In this document: positions 44,423 to 54,331 of the stretch, piece by piece | Position numbering within the stretch: the first letter of the stretch is position 1 | Layout: every line of letters starts with the position of its first letter | Assembly: GCF_007860185.1 (NCBI RefSeq) | Contig: NZ_SJPY01000009.1 | Coordinates: 26,316-90,315, forward strand | Direction: 5' to 3' | DNA from: Novipirellula aureliae | Lineage (GTDB): Bacteria; Planctomycetota; Planctomycetia; Pirellulales; Pirellulaceae | DNA length: 64,000 bases | Program-made: the position numbers and the translations under genes | Notes under the pieces: model-generated | Told to the model about the DNA's origin: nothing | The model's input: the letters and a program-made list of their open reading frames with translations, nothing else | Databases searched by the model: none

Positions 44423-45358
44423 TCACCGGTCACGCAACTTCGCCCATTGGTGATACAAAGGCAAGTCAACGTCTTCGGTGACAAACGATACGTGCCCATC
44501 ACCCCACAAGAAGTTCGCACCACTGGGATGACGGCTCGAATAATCACACTCATCCGCCAGCGGGTTGTTGATACCTTCGAGAGCCGATCCGACCAAACGC
44601 GCCGCAGCGTCTTCACCGGCCAAATCAACACCCAACCAAGTCGAGGGCACTTGCGCCATCATGCGTTCGCCAACGATGATCGTGTTGGAAAGTCCGCGAG
44701 CGAAATCGCGAAATCGAACCGGCCTGTTTTCAAGAAATGCACCGTCCCCGAGCGGGGCGGGAACCGAATCGTCGGCTTCCATCGTTCCAAACATCCCGAC
44801 GTAGTTGGCGGTGGGTAAGCGAACCAAAGGTGACGTTATCGAAGGCTCTAACACGTGCAACATGGCAGCCGAAAAGTCATTGCCTTCTTTCTCGTCATCC
44901 TCTTTATCCCCATCCTCTTCGTATAACACGAAGGTTGGCTCGGTGATATCTGACGGGCAAAGCATGATCGGCAACGGAGTCGCGCGGACGGCGTCGTGAA
45001 CGGGAGCGCCAACGCGTTGTTGACAATCCATGCGGCTGAACAACGCGGGCTGCTCCAGATACGGAAGCAATGGCACGGCCCAACCGTATGCTGACTGGAT
45101 ACTGGGATCGAACTTCCATCCGACCGGCAAAGTCCCGTTGGCGTCGTGATGGTTGTGTAAAGCCAGCCCAATCTCGCGCAGATGGCTGGTGCATTGAACT
45201 CGCCGAGCCGATTCGCGTGCAGACCCGAGCCCCGGAAGCAAAAGGCCGGCAAGCACGCCAATTATCGATACGGTAACCAACAATTCAAGCACGGTGAAGC
45301 CAGCTTGCGGAGCAAACGGGGAAGCGTCGAGGTGCCAGCGGGTAGGTGGTTGGTGCAT
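44423..45358 (-). CDS. DUF1559 protein with type II secretion-like N-terminus
   Basis: The N-terminal helix AGFTVLELLVTVSIIGVLAG is the prepilin-type signal; then RESARRVQCTSHLREIGLAL and HNHHDANGTLPVGW mark DUF1559, a family that is greatly expanded in planctomycetes. The C-terminus has the usual NFLWGDGHVSFV. It probably sits in the inner membrane with the body outside the cytoplasm; function is not known. I start at 45358 (MHQPPTRW) after AAGGACG, and not at 45421. Confidence 0.92.
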   Translation of the reverse strand: MHQPPTRWHLDASPFAPQAGFTVLELLVTVSIIGVLAGLLLPGLGSARESARRVQCTSHLREIGLALHNHHDANGTLPVGWKFDPSIQSAYGWAVPLLPYLEQPALFSRMDCQQRVGAPVHDAVRATPLPIMLCPSDITEPTFVLYEEDGDKEDDEKEGNDFSAAMLHVLEPSITSPLVRLPTANYVGMFGTMEADDSVPAPLGDGAFLENRPVRFRDFARGLSNTIIVGERMMAQVPSTWLGVDLAGEDAAARLVGSALEGINNPLADECDYSSRHPSGANFLWGDGHVSFVTEDVDLPLYHQWAKLRDR

Positions 45359-45440
45359 CGTCGATTGTCCACGTCCTTGCGGGTTGAAAAGACAATAATA
45401 CGAAACCTTTAGTTGTTTCACAACCCCGTTTTCTTATCCC

Positions 45441-45545
45441 CTAGCCCGGATGATTCGCAGACTGTTTTTCGAGCAATGAACGTAAACGCTTGAAGGCGTA
45501 GACGTTGGCAAAACAATTTGCAAGCCCATGAATCATCCGGGCTAG
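45441..45545. mobile_element. 105-bp MITE with IS1380-like inverted ends
   Basis: The arms CTAGCCCGGATGATTC (45441-45456) and GAATCATCCGGGCTAG (45530-45545) are perfect 16-bp inverted repeats. The first eleven bases equal the ends of the IS1380 element at 34658. The inside has no gene. This is a non-autonomous element that the IS transposase could move. Its right arm supplies the TAG stop of the acyltransferase gene. Confidence 0.8.
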
Positions 45546-46768
45546 GCAACCGGGCGGGCTTCGCCGGAGAGATTTTCCAACAAAGCGGTTAACGATTCGC
45601 GGATCGATGTCAAAATGGGGTCTTCGACTCCGCGCGGAGCTTTTTCAGCGGGAACATTGATCGATTCATCGACTTCGATCACCGCATGCAGCGGGATACT
45701 CGAATCCGCTTTTCCAAACAGGGTTTCCTGCATCCTCTGGATCGTCTCGACAAGTCGCATGTCGGTAACGGTTTCCTCCTGCAAGTAATTATCGGGGTAC
45801 GAGAATAATTCCTGAGCCAAATCGGCGGCAGCCAAATCCCCTCTTAGCGCTCGTTTCTCTTGGTCGTTTGGATTCCTCGAGAACCATCGCGTGTGGACTT
45901 CGCTTCGGATAACTCGCACTCGAGCGCGAACGTTTGATTCATTGGCGTCCGATACGGCATTCTCCAACTTCATCCGCTGTTCAGTGCTTGAGAGCAAATG
46001 TTCAATCAATTCGTCTCGTCTTGCCGGCAAAGGCCCGGTGCGCGACTTGCCGAAGTACTCGACTTCTCGCAATGCTAGCAGTGCTTCGACAACACGAAGG
46101 GTTCGCCCCAACAGTGGTAGGCTCACCGGTTTCTGCCAGCCCAATTGCGATTCGATTTGGCTAAGCTGAGCATTGGCCCAATCATCAATTTTGTCAACGC
46201 TGAGGTATTTGATTGCGACCGGATGAACGACGGTTTTGCCACCATCTTTTTTGTGTCGGCGGCGCGATGCCGTACGAGCAATAAAGGTGACACCTTCAAG
46301 CAGCGGCTTCAGTGCATCGTTGGTTCGATTGGTAGTGCCTTCGGGAAAGAGGATCAAGGCCCGATGGGCTTCGACAAGTATTTCGATGGCCGTTTCGAGT
46401 GCTTGTCGATCGGAGCCTTCACGAAAAATGCTAAAACCGCCCATTCGGTTAATGGCAAACGCATCAAACCACCCATTGTTAAACAGGTGCCATGACGCCA
46501 TGGCGTAAACATGACGTCCGGAATGTCGAGAGCACCACCCCAGTACCAATGGATCGGCATAACGGCAATGATTTGGAGCCAACAAGACGCCAGCACCCGA
46601 TGCAATTGATTGTTTCAACCGCTCGATGTTGCGGCAATCATAGCTGACCACCCCCTCTTTCTTTCGCAAATAATAATCGAAGATGCGAAATTTTTGGATG
46701 AACGCTGGCCATAGGTCGTTGCGGTTTGGCGGGATAAATTGGTAGGGCCGATCAAGAATGACAGTCAA
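45542..46768 (-). CDS. PlsC-like 1-acylglycerol-3-phosphate acyltransferase family protein
   Basis: The acyltransferase motifs are NHCRYAD with H67 and D72 (Hx4D), then FPEGTTNR from 141. Only the first 250 residues form the PlsC domain; the remainder is helical and may bind a partner. It should act at the inner membrane in phospholipid synthesis or remodelling, though no membrane helix is clear. The stop codon TAG lies in the end of a MITE, so the last residues may have been set by that insertion. Confidence 0.88.
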   Translation of the reverse strand: MTVILDRPYQFIPPNRNDLWPAFIQKFRIFDYYLRKKEGVVSYDCRNIERLKQSIASGAGVLLAPNHCRYADPLVLGWCSRHSGRHVYAMASWHLFNNGWFDAFAINRMGGFSIFREGSDRQALETAIEILVEAHRALILFPEGTTNRTNDALKPLLEGVTFIARTASRRRHKKDGGKTVVHPVAIKYLSVDKIDDWANAQLSQIESQLGWQKPVSLPLLGRTLRVVEALLALREVEYFGKSRTGPLPARRDELIEHLLSSTEQRMKLENAVSDANESNVRARVRVIRSEVHTRWFSRNPNDQEKRALRGDLAAADLAQELFSYPDNYLQEETVTDMRLVETIQRMQETLFGKADSSIPLHAVIEVDESINVPAEKAPRGVEDPILTSIRESLTALLENLSGEARPVA

Positions 46769-46888
46769 GGCTGGGAACTCTCTTCGTGGCGACGAGGCTT
46801 TGTCAAAAGGGGGCTGACCCTTTGCAGGCCATTCGTTTTGGTCATTTGGGGTTTACTTGGAGGGGGAGCCCTCCGGTTCGGACAAAGC

Positions 46889-48499
46889 CTAGGAAGTCAG
46901 ACGCGCCAAGTAAAAACCGATGGCGATGGCGATGATGAACAGCGCAAATGCTACCGCACCGAGTAGCAAGGGGTCGACCCCATTTTGTTTTCGGTAGCGG
47001 CCCGACCGATTTCCCGATTTGCTGCCTCGACCGCTTCGCTCGTCGGGATGCCCATAGATGTCTGATTCATCGCCGAGGTGGACGCCCGAACGCCCGGACC
47101 GGCCAAGGGTAGACGGCGATTGTGTGAACTTGGACGATTCATCTACTTTCGATGCATCGCTCGCTCGGGATGAGGAGGATCGGATGCTTGAACTTGGACG
47201 ATACCCAGACTCGGCTTGAATATCAATAAAGCTACCATCCAATAAATCGGGACGCGGTCGCACGTTGACCATTCGCCCACTATCACTGCTGCTGATCCCA
47301 TCACCGTGGAGCAATGCGGAGCGAGCACTCGAGATCGAACCTGAAGATTCTCCTGCCGGGTTCGTGGATTTCGAACTATCGTCCAAGCCTAGTGACGAAG
47401 AACTTGCCGATTCGTCGTACGAGGGCGTTTCTCCCAAACCAGCGACCAAGTTCGCGCCACGTGGCACCCGAGCAACAAATCTCTCCAGGACTTCCGCGAT
47501 ATCCTTTGCCGTTTGATAACGATACACAGGGTCTTTTTGTATCATCTTGACGCAAATGCCTTCTAGCTCGCCTGCGCAATCAGGACGCAAGGTGCGAATC
47601 GAGGTAGGCATTTCGGTTTGATGTTTCGCAATCCTTTGGGCCAACGTACCCTCACTAAACGGCGGACGCCCGGTAAGCAGATAATAGAACGTGCATCCGA
47701 GTCCGTAGATGTCGACACGATGATCGACCGTATGACTGTTGAGCGCCTGTTCGGGTGCTAGGTAGTCAGCGGTGCCCAGCACGTTTTCGTTGTTGGCGAC
47801 CGTTAGTGAGTCTTCTTCGCCAGCCAAAACGAGTGCCAATCCCATGTCGAGTAGCCGCACCCGGCCGCTTTCATCAATCAATAGGTTGGCTGGCTTGACG
47901 TCGCGGTGGATCACGCCACGCGAATGAGCATGCTCAAGCCCTCGTGCCGCTTGAGCAATCAGGTCGGCAGCCGTTGAAAAATCGAGCGGCCCATCACGTT
48001 TCACGAGTTGATGTAAATCGAGGCCGTCAACATATTCCATGACAATAAAGTGAACGTCCCCTTCGTTGTCGATGTCGTAGGCCGTGACAATATTGGGATG
48101 ATTCAGCGAAGCAATCGCCTGCGCTTCCAATTGGAACCGGGCTAAATAAGTCGAATCGTGAACTCGTTTTTTGGGCAGTACTTTTAAAGCCCGTTTGTCG
48201 TGCAATCCAACGTGTTCGCCAACGTAGACACTGCTCATTCCGCCGGTGCCGATGTGCCCGAGCAACTTGTAGCGGCCAAGGAAAAAACCTTTGTATTTTC
48301 CAGCCAGTAACTTATCGAGATGCCACTGCGTCAAAAGGCCTTGCTTTTTGAACACCATTGCCAACTTACGAGCATCTTCGGGCAACCCCCCGTCTAGCTT
48401 CGCGCGGACCTTCATGATCAAGCGATCGGATTTCGCTTTACTCACAAGACCGCTTTTCTCGACCATTTCGAGGAATCGTTGCGAGGTGATTTTAGGCAT
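46889..48499 (-). CDS. Ser/Thr protein kinase with C-terminal membrane anchor
   Basis: A leading helical domain (1-70, [20 protein letters not shown]) precedes the kinase. The glycine loop is [14 protein letters not shown], Lys106 is in RALKVL, the catalytic loop is [12 protein letters not shown], and DMGLAL replaces DFG, as often seen in planctomycetes. [10 protein letters not shown] closes the activation segment. A Ser-rich linker of about 150 residues leads to a single membrane helix at the very end ([19 protein letters not shown]). The kinase domain thus faces the cytoplasm. Targets are unknown. Confidence 0.93.
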   Translation of the reverse strand: MPKITSQRFLEMVEKSGLVSKAKSDRLIMKVRAKLDGGLPEDARKLAMVFKKQGLLTQWHLDKLLAGKYKGFFLGRYKLLGHIGTGGMSSVYVGEHVGLHDKRALKVLPKKRVHDSTYLARFQLEAQAIASLNHPNIVTAYDIDNEGDVHFIVMEYVDGLDLHQLVKRDGPLDFSTAADLIAQAARGLEHAHSRGVIHRDVKPANLLIDESGRVRLLDMGLALVLAGEEDSLTVANNENVLGTADYLAPEQALNSHTVDHRVDIYGLGCTFYYLLTGRPPFSEGTLAQRIAKHQTEMPTSIRTLRPDCAGELEGICVKMIQKDPVYRYQTAKDIAEVLERFVARVPRGANLVAGLGETPSYDESASSSSLGLDDSSKSTNPAGESSGSISSARSALLHGDGISSSDSGRMVNVRPRPDLLDGSFIDIQAESGYRPSSSIRSSSSRASDASKVDESSKFTQSPSTLGRSGRSGVHLGDESDIYGHPDERSGRGSKSGNRSGRYRKQNGVDPLLLGAVAFALFIIAIAIGFYLARLTS

Positions 48500-48673
48500 T
48501 TAGAAAGTAGGTAGAGCGTGGCACAGGGGGGGTGTGACAGCCTAAAACGGGATGGACGATTTGCATAAAGCATATACCATTAACGGCTTGCCGGTGTGTA
48601 TCGTAACGAAAAACTCTTCATACGCTAACGTCTAGCACACCATGAGCCTAGTTTTAGCTGATCGGATGTAAAG

Positions 48674-49402
48674 ATGCAAAACCGTTCGAACCGAAAAAAC
48701 GGATATGCGACAATCGCGATCATGGCGAAATACTGGAATGCTGGGGACGTCAAAACTCGACTTGGAAGTTCGATTGGGATGGCCGCGGCAGCTCATCTAC
48801 ATCGAATTTTCACGCTTTTTCTCTGTCAAACACTAAACGATGCCGCTGACCGTCACCTGCTTGCGATCACACCGCTGTCACAGCAATCCCATTTTGCCAA
48901 TGCCTTGAAAACTCACGTCCCTAACAATAAATGGCATTTAGTCGATCAGGGCATTGGCGATTTAGGCTCACGGATGTCCAATCTTTTTCAAACCCAATTC
49001 ACCAATCTCGCCGATTCCGCTCCGCTGGTTCTGATCGGGGCCGATTGTCCACTGATTGACCCTTCCACCGTTCGCGAAGCCACCGATCGTTTGGCCGAGC
49101 ATGATGTCGTTCTGGGGCCGGCTGTCGACGGTGGTTACTATCTAATCGGTCTGGCGGCACCTTGGCGTGATTCCTACGATCGTCTATTTAGAGAGATGCC
49201 TTGGGGATCAAGCCACGTGCTCGAAACGACTCGAAAACGTATTCAGACGGGTCGTTTGACCTGCCATCTGCTTTGTGAACGAGAGGATGTTGATACGGTA
49301 ATTGAACTGAATCGTTTACGGTCTCATCTCAAATCCGCTCGAAAATCAAACGATCGACTTGCCAAGCTTGCTAATTCCATCGATCGCATACTGATTGAAT
49401 GA
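48674..49402 (+). CDS. TIGR04282-type (DUF2064) glycosyl/nucleotidyltransferase
   Basis: The start AIMAKYWNAGDVKTRLG is the usual opening of the family, followed by VLIGADCPLIDPSTVREA (the DxD-like metal site) and VDGGYYLIGLAAPW. Family members have been tied to arsenosugar synthesis by gene context, and related folds (CofC) act as guanylyltransferases, so the precise substrate is open here. No arsenic genes are nearby. It is followed 58 bases on by the ThiO-like gene on the same strand, which could share its transcript. Confidence 0.88.
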   Translation: MQNRSNRKNGYATIAIMAKYWNAGDVKTRLGSSIGMAAAAHLHRIFTLFLCQTLNDAADRHLLAITPLSQQSHFANALKTHVPNNKWHLVDQGIGDLGSRMSNLFQTQFTNLADSAPLVLIGADCPLIDPSTVREATDRLAEHDVVLGPAVDGGYYLIGLAAPWRDSYDRLFREMPWGSSHVLETTRKRIQTGRLTCHLLCEREDVDTVIELNRLRSHLKSARKSNDRLAKLANSIDRILIE

Positions 49403-49460
49403 TCTCGGCCGCTCGCGTCGCGAAAGATGACGATGTTCACTCCACCAAATTAAATCTGTT

Positions 49461-50624
49461 ATGTCTACTAAAAAAACTGATTCCAACCAACGTTCGACGA
49501 TGAGCCCCGACAGCCCTCTGGTTACCGTCGTCGGTGGTGGAGCGATCGGTATGTCAATCGCTTGGGAATTGAGACGTCGTGGCAAGCAAGTCCGACTTAT
49601 CGAACGCAATCGCATTGGCGATTCAACGTCACGCGTTGCGGCCGGAATTTTGCCACCCGCGAATTTAGAAACGGCAACGGATGCGATCGATCGACTACGT
49701 GGATACAGTCATATGCTGTTTCCAAAGTGGGCGAACGAATTGTCCGAAACGACCGGAATGGATATCGGACTACGTCGCTGTGGCGGTTTCTACCTTGGCA
49801 ACACGGCGGGCGAGAAGGCTGTCATGGCGGGCATGGTCCATTTTTGGAATGACATGCAAATTGAATGCGACCACATTTCAATCGACCAATTGGTGGCTGC
49901 GGAACCGGCAATCGCCCGGTGGCTTTCAAAACTCTCAAATGTTTCGGCATGGTGGGTGCCCGATGAGTACCAGGTTTGTACCCCCGCGTACCTCCAGGCT
50001 CTTCATCAAGCGTGCCAGCAAACTGGCGTTGAGATCATCGAGCAAACCAACGTGACAGACTTGCGATTCAGTGCGGATTCGACCGCCGTTTGCACCGAGT
50101 CCGGCTGGATTGAATCCGCGTCCGTCGTCTTGTGCGGCGGAAGTTGGACAGGGTTGGTTTGTGAATCGCTGGGACTCTCCGAAGCGCTGATTCCGATCCG
50201 CGGCCAGATTTTGGTATTCAAAACCGATCAACCGCTTCTTCGATCGATTGTCAACATCGGAAATCGTTATCTGCTTTCCCGCGACGATGGGCATTTGTTG
50301 GTCGGTTCGTGCGAAGAGGAAACCGGTTTCGATTGTCGCACGACCAAACCGATGATCGAATCGCTGAAGCAATTTGCGATCTCGATCATTCCAGAATTGG
50401 AAGCCGCAACCATTGTCGAAGATTGTGCAGGGCTCCGACCACTTACGTTTGATGGGTTCCCTATGATCGGTCGACACCCCAAAGCCTCAAACCTCTTCGT
50501 CGCAGCCGGCCATTACCGTAGCGGAATTCATTTGTCGCCCGCGACGGCCGTGTGTATGGCGGATATCGTATTAGGCAAAAAGCCGCCACTTAATCTAGAT
50601 GCCTTCCGTGTTGGTTCATCCTGA
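49461..50624 (+). CDS. FAD-dependent amino-acid oxidase, glycine oxidase ThiO-like
   Basis: The dinucleotide fold is VVGGGAIGMSIAWEL near residues 22-36, with RVAAGILPPANLE just after, as in ThiO and DAAO enzymes. Late motifs are CAGLRPLTFDGFPMIGRH and GHYRSGIHLSPATA, which close the FAD site. ThiO turns glycine to an imine for the thiazole of thiamine. No thi gene is adjacent, so I keep the role as probable. The ATG at 49461 is used; ATG 49500 is also possible. Confidence 0.85.
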   Translation: MSTKKTDSNQRSTMSPDSPLVTVVGGGAIGMSIAWELRRRGKQVRLIERNRIGDSTSRVAAGILPPANLETATDAIDRLRGYSHMLFPKWANELSETTGMDIGLRRCGGFYLGNTAGEKAVMAGMVHFWNDMQIECDHISIDQLVAAEPAIARWLSKLSNVSAWWVPDEYQVCTPAYLQALHQACQQTGVEIIEQTNVTDLRFSADSTAVCTESGWIESASVVLCGGSWTGLVCESLGLSEALIPIRGQILVFKTDQPLLRSIVNIGNRYLLSRDDGHLLVGSCEEETGFDCRTTKPMIESLKQFAISIIPELEAATIVEDCAGLRPLTFDGFPMIGRHPKASNLFVAAGHYRSGIHLSPATAVCMADIVLGKKPPLNLDAFRVGSS

Positions 50625-50639
50625 CGACGAGGGGCCTTA

Positions 50640-51752
50640 TCAAGACCCGCTACGCTCTTTCATCCGTTCGTACAACTCGGCGTGACGATGCACCATTGAC
50701 TCCACTGAAAATTGATCACGAATGCGTTTTATGGCACTCTCTTTGAATTGTGCCCTTCGGGAAGGATCGTCAAACAATTGGTTTGTCTGGCGTGCTAAAT
50801 CCGCTGTATCCCCCACCGCAAAAAAACAACCCGTTTGATTTGGGACAACCAAATCGCGATTGCCAGGGATATCGGATGCAATCACAGGAACTCCGGCCTG
50901 CATCGCTTCGATTACCGCATTGCTTTGTCCTTCATAATCGCTCCCGATCCAAAATGCGTCCGCGTGTGGCAATAGCTCGGCAACATCGTGGCGCAAACCG
51001 CAGAATCGAACTCGATCGGGAGTCGTCACCGAATCACGAAAACGCAATAATTCACCACGCTGAGGCCCATCACCCACAATCACTAGCGACGTATCCTCGC
51101 GAGCGGTCGCCAATAATTCGGCAGCCCAAATCAAATCACGATAGCGTTTTTGCGGCCACAAACGGCCTACCGCCAAGATCAAACGGCGTTTTGGGTCGAC
51201 ACCCAAACGGCGACATGCTTCGTCACGATCAATGTCGGTGCCGCCACGTGGCATGATCCCATTTGGGATCACATGAAACAGAGTCCTTGAAATTCCATGC
51301 GATGCATAAAAATCAACCACCCCGTTGCTATTGCTTGTTATCGCGCTGGAGCATTTGGCCAACTGACGATCAATCATAAAATGCGCCTCCGTTTTCCAGG
51401 GGTCAACGCATCGTTCGCTGCCGATAATGGTTGGTACGTTCGCCATCCGTGCTGCCGCGCGGCCAAAACTATTTGCGGCGAACAACCAGGTATGAACGAT
51501 ATCAGGGCGAAGCGACTTGAGTTTTCGGCGCAACCGGAACAGGGCACTTGGGTCGGCTTTGAAGCGTTTACCAATCAGCGTCACCGGAATTCCCGCAGCC
51601 CGCAGCCATTCGCTTCGCGGACCGTCACGCGTCAATAGGACGACGTGGACATCAAACGAATCACGCGGCAAATGGTTTGCCAATAAGCATAGTTGTTTCT
51701 CCGCACCACCCCGATCCATCGTTGGTATGACAAGAGCCACTCGAACCATCAT
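50640..51752 (-). CDS. GT4-family glycosyltransferase
   Basis: The fold is GT-B. The N-terminus VALVIPTMDRGGAEKQLCLL gives the glycine-rich acceptor loop, and the C-terminal half has ILAVGRLWPQKRYRDLIWAA and the E-x7-E motif in GSDYEGQSNAVIEAMQAGVP. It should act at the inner face of the membrane on a lipid-linked or surface sugar. Its start overlaps the end of the upstream transferase by ATGA, so it is the last gene of the hpt-GT-GT unit. Confidence 0.92.
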   Translation of the reverse strand: MMVRVALVIPTMDRGGAEKQLCLLANHLPRDSFDVHVVLLTRDGPRSEWLRAAGIPVTLIGKRFKADPSALFRLRRKLKSLRPDIVHTWLFAANSFGRAAARMANVPTIIGSERCVDPWKTEAHFMIDRQLAKCSSAITSNSNGVVDFYASHGISRTLFHVIPNGIMPRGGTDIDRDEACRRLGVDPKRRLILAVGRLWPQKRYRDLIWAAELLATAREDTSLVIVGDGPQRGELLRFRDSVTTPDRVRFCGLRHDVAELLPHADAFWIGSDYEGQSNAVIEAMQAGVPVIASDIPGNRDLVVPNQTGCFFAVGDTADLARQTNQLFDDPSRRAQFKESAIKRIRDQFSVESMVHRHAELYERMKERSGS

Positions 51753-53092
51753 GAAGCTGCCTCGATGGAGGAATTGGAAGAGCGATTTGACCGTTTTGGC
51801 GAATCCGAAGAACGTTTCAGTCGCTGAAACAAATCGAGGTAGCTTTCGATAACTTGACTTTGAGGCCGAGTACGGAGCAAGTGCCGTTTTAGCTCGATCG
51901 CTTTCGCTCGCCCCGCTGGTAAATCGTCAAGAATTTCACGAAGGCCCGCTCGTAACGACTTCGTCGTCGCGCCAGAAAACAGGCGTGCAAGGTTGGGTCC
52001 ATTCCCAATCTTTTCATTCCCGATCGAAGCGTTTCCAATGGCGGATCGATTCATCCCCAACACCGAACGCACCGCTGGTGTGTCGATTGCGACGATCGGA
52101 AGCGCTGCCGAAACCGCTGTGGGAAGAAACGAGTCCAGTCCATCCTCATCGGCTTGAACGTACACATCCGCCGCCGTGTACACGTCCGATAAATCATTAA
52201 ACGATCCGGGCATCGAGATCGAGTTACGAACCCCATCCCCTCGAACAAAATCGTGCATTGAATGGCGATTCGGGCCATCACCAATAAACCAAATCCTCAA
52301 ATCGGGATATCGAGCAATCAAAAGCCGTGCGGAACGAGCGAGCAAATCCATTCCTGAATCTCGCTGAAACCTACCACAACATACGACGACGGGCGTGTCA
52401 GGCATCGTTCGTAAATCAGTGTTGATATTTCCAAGTCGCCGCCGGGCGATGGTCTTCTCGCCGCTCGGTTTCCGATCGTCCGCCTCATCTAAAATCCCCA
52501 AAGTCAACTCATTGGGCAACCCGATCGATCCAGTGAATCCGATTGGAATTCGCTGGATTTTCTCGGCGGCGATCCCTTTGCCCAACAGCAACCGTTCGCT
52601 TTGGGCGTCCTTCACGACGACACAATGAGCCAGGTTTGCCGCTCCCGCACATCGCCGCGCCAGTCGTGAAGACTGCCACCAAGCAGGGTCACTTTGGCTC
52701 CCATATTGAGAGCTGATTAAGACGATTTTCGCAGCGGAACCAGCAGCCGCTTCGACGACGGCCAGTGCCTCTTCACGAATCGAATCGCAAACCACGATAT
52801 CGAACGATTGGATATTCGTTTTTAGCCAGGTTGTCAGATGACGGACATAGCGGCCCATCGACCAATCACTTCGCGGAGCCATTGCCGGTCGATGCACCAC
52901 CATCTCGCGGTAAACAAATCGCTCAGGACACGAAGCCGAATAGCGTGGCGTAAGGACTTCAACACGATGTCCGGACCGATCCTCTGCGCGATGCAAGTCG
53001 GTTGCCAATTGAACCAAAAAGCCTGAGGAATCAAAACATGCCAATGGCCAAAAGTGACGGCCGACCAATAGAATTCGCCCCGTATGATTCAC
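51749..53092 (-). CDS. GT4-family glycosyltransferase (second)
   Basis: A GT-B transferase with ILLVGRHFWPLACFDSSGFL at the N-terminus, VVCCGRFQRDSGMDLLARSA as the donor-domain start, and VYVQADEDGLDSFLPTAVSA with a modified E-x7-E region. The C-terminus is Ser/Arg/Asn-rich. It probably works in the same surface glycan pathway as the next gene. It overlaps hpt upstream and the other transferase downstream through ATGA, so the three are translated together. Confidence 0.9.
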   Translation of the reverse strand: MNHTGRILLVGRHFWPLACFDSSGFLVQLATDLHRAEDRSGHRVEVLTPRYSASCPERFVYREMVVHRPAMAPRSDWSMGRYVRHLTTWLKTNIQSFDIVVCDSIREEALAVVEAAAGSAAKIVLISSQYGSQSDPAWWQSSRLARRCAGAANLAHCVVVKDAQSERLLLGKGIAAEKIQRIPIGFTGSIGLPNELTLGILDEADDRKPSGEKTIARRRLGNINTDLRTMPDTPVVVCCGRFQRDSGMDLLARSARLLIARYPDLRIWFIGDGPNRHSMHDFVRGDGVRNSISMPGSFNDLSDVYTAADVYVQADEDGLDSFLPTAVSAALPIVAIDTPAVRSVLGMNRSAIGNASIGNEKIGNGPNLARLFSGATTKSLRAGLREILDDLPAGRAKAIELKRHLLRTRPQSQVIESYLDLFQRLKRSSDSPKRSNRSSNSSIEAAS

Positions 53093-53637
53093 CGTTGTTG
53101 TTCCGCTGCGGTTGCTGCAATCTCATCGGGTTCGAGGACCGCCAAATAGGGTAAATTCCGATACATGTCTAAATAGTCCAAGCCGTAACCAACGACGAAT
53201 TCATCGGGAATCTCAAAAGCGACAAAATCGGGTCGCAATTCGACGCAATGAGCTCGCTGCTTGTGAAGCAAGACCGCCGTCTTGATGCTTGAAGCACCAC
53301 ATTCCTCAAACATCATCGTTTTCAATCGGTCGAGTGTCCTGCCAGTATCGAAGATATCATCGACTAGTAACACATCTTTTCCAGCAACGTCAATCATCAT
53401 TTGCGAATCAACGTGTAATTCCCCCGAAACCGTGCCGCCCCGGTAGCTCGATGCCTGAACCACTCCTACTCGCTGTGGCATCGACAAACGGCGGATCAAA
53501 TCAGCAAACAGCACTAAGCTTCCTGTCATCACAGCGATTACCGTAAGTGGATGACGGCTACCATAGAACTGGTCAATTTCATCCGCCAAACGGTGGACGC
53601 CGTCATTTAACTCGGTCTCATCAAGAAGAACACGCAT
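53089..53637 (-). CDS. hpt: hypoxanthine phosphoribosyltransferase
   Basis: The PRPP-binding motif is VLLVDDIFDTGRTLDRL, with the acidic pair intact, and DEFVVGYGLDYLDMYRNLPY is the purine-binding end of HPRT. At 182 residues the size is normal. It makes IMP or GMP from free bases in the cytoplasm for purine salvage. It leads the unit with two glycosyltransferases, an unexpected pairing that is known for operons of mixed function. Confidence 0.95.
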   Translation of the reverse strand: MRVLLDETELNDGVHRLADEIDQFYGSRHPLTVIAVMTGSLVLFADLIRRLSMPQRVGVVQASSYRGGTVSGELHVDSQMMIDVAGKDVLLVDDIFDTGRTLDRLKTMMFEECGASSIKTAVLLHKQRAHCVELRPDFVAFEIPDEFVVGYGLDYLDMYRNLPYLAVLEPDEIAATAAEQQR

Positions 53638-53757
53638 TGTAATCTAGGGGGTTTAGGTTTGGGTTGCCAGCTGATTCGAAAATCGCGGTTATCAGAATTA
53701 TAAAATGCCGATGAAAGAACGACACGATTCTTTCCCTTGTTGCCAATTTTTTATCGT

Positions 53758-54129
53758 ATGACAAATTCTCAACGTTTGGCAGTCGTTCGCAACCACCTCA
53801 GCCGCTGGATCGCAGGCGTTTCCGGTAGATCATTGCAGGAAAATGGCGATTCGGGAATAGTGTCTGAATCGATGTTGATCCGCGACGGTTTCTTCTGCGG
53901 TCGCTGTTTCCAAGCCAATGGATTTCGTGCTGTGTGGTTTATGGAAGAAGATGAGCTGAAAATCTACGCCGACGATGGCAAACTTCAGCGGGTTTTTAGC
54001 GGTACAGAAATCACGGCAAGTGCAGAAAACCAAGTCGTCAAACCAGAAACCGGGCGAGAAAGGATCTTGACCATTCCTCAACAACAGCCCGAGGAAGAAC
54101 AACAACAAACGCACCGCCGAGCCGCTTAA
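53758..54129 (+). CDS. hypothetical protein (123 aa), Gln/Glu-rich tail
   Basis: The start ATG 53758 is chosen because an upstream in-frame ATG lacks a ribosome site. The N-terminal part (ESMLIRDGFFCGRCFQANGF, then RAVWFMEEDELKIYADDG) looks like a small beta-rich fold with a CxxC pair, and the end is rich in Gln, Glu and Arg. I do not know the family; conserved planctomycete proteins of this look exist. It is divergent from hpt. Confidence 0.6.
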   Translation: MTNSQRLAVVRNHLSRWIAGVSGRSLQENGDSGIVSESMLIRDGFFCGRCFQANGFRAVWFMEEDELKIYADDGKLQRVFSGTEITASAENQVVKPETGRERILTIPQQQPEEEQQQTHRRAA

Positions 54130-54148
54130 TCGAAGCGGGGGCGCCCAA

Positions 54149-54184
54149 AAGCTTGGTGTGGAGGCGTTCGACCTCCCTAAGCTT
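54149..54184. terminator. possible hairpin between convergent genes
   Basis: AAGCTT (54149-54154) pairs with AAGCTT (54179-54184) and GGAGG (54160-54164) with CCTCC (54172-54176), with a bulge between the stems. It sits after the small plus-strand gene and before the end of the dehydrogenase gene. No T-run follows on either side, so it may be a rho-independent-like stop in weak form or a chance palindrome. Confidence 0.3.
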
Positions 54185-54331
54185 CGCTTCAGAGAGCTGC
54201 TTAGGTTCTTCAGCGAAACGGATAAGTTGCATGAATTCTAAATCGGACGATCGGTAACGGTGGGACAAAAAGGTTTCGGATGGCTACTGTACCAAACCCG
54301 AATCTTGAGCACTCGCGTCCGACACATCCAC

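Noticed and set aside
54038-54268. Minus-strand 76-codon ORF
   Set aside because: It overlaps the plus-strand gene by about 90 bases and has no ribosome site or known motif; part of it is a hairpin.
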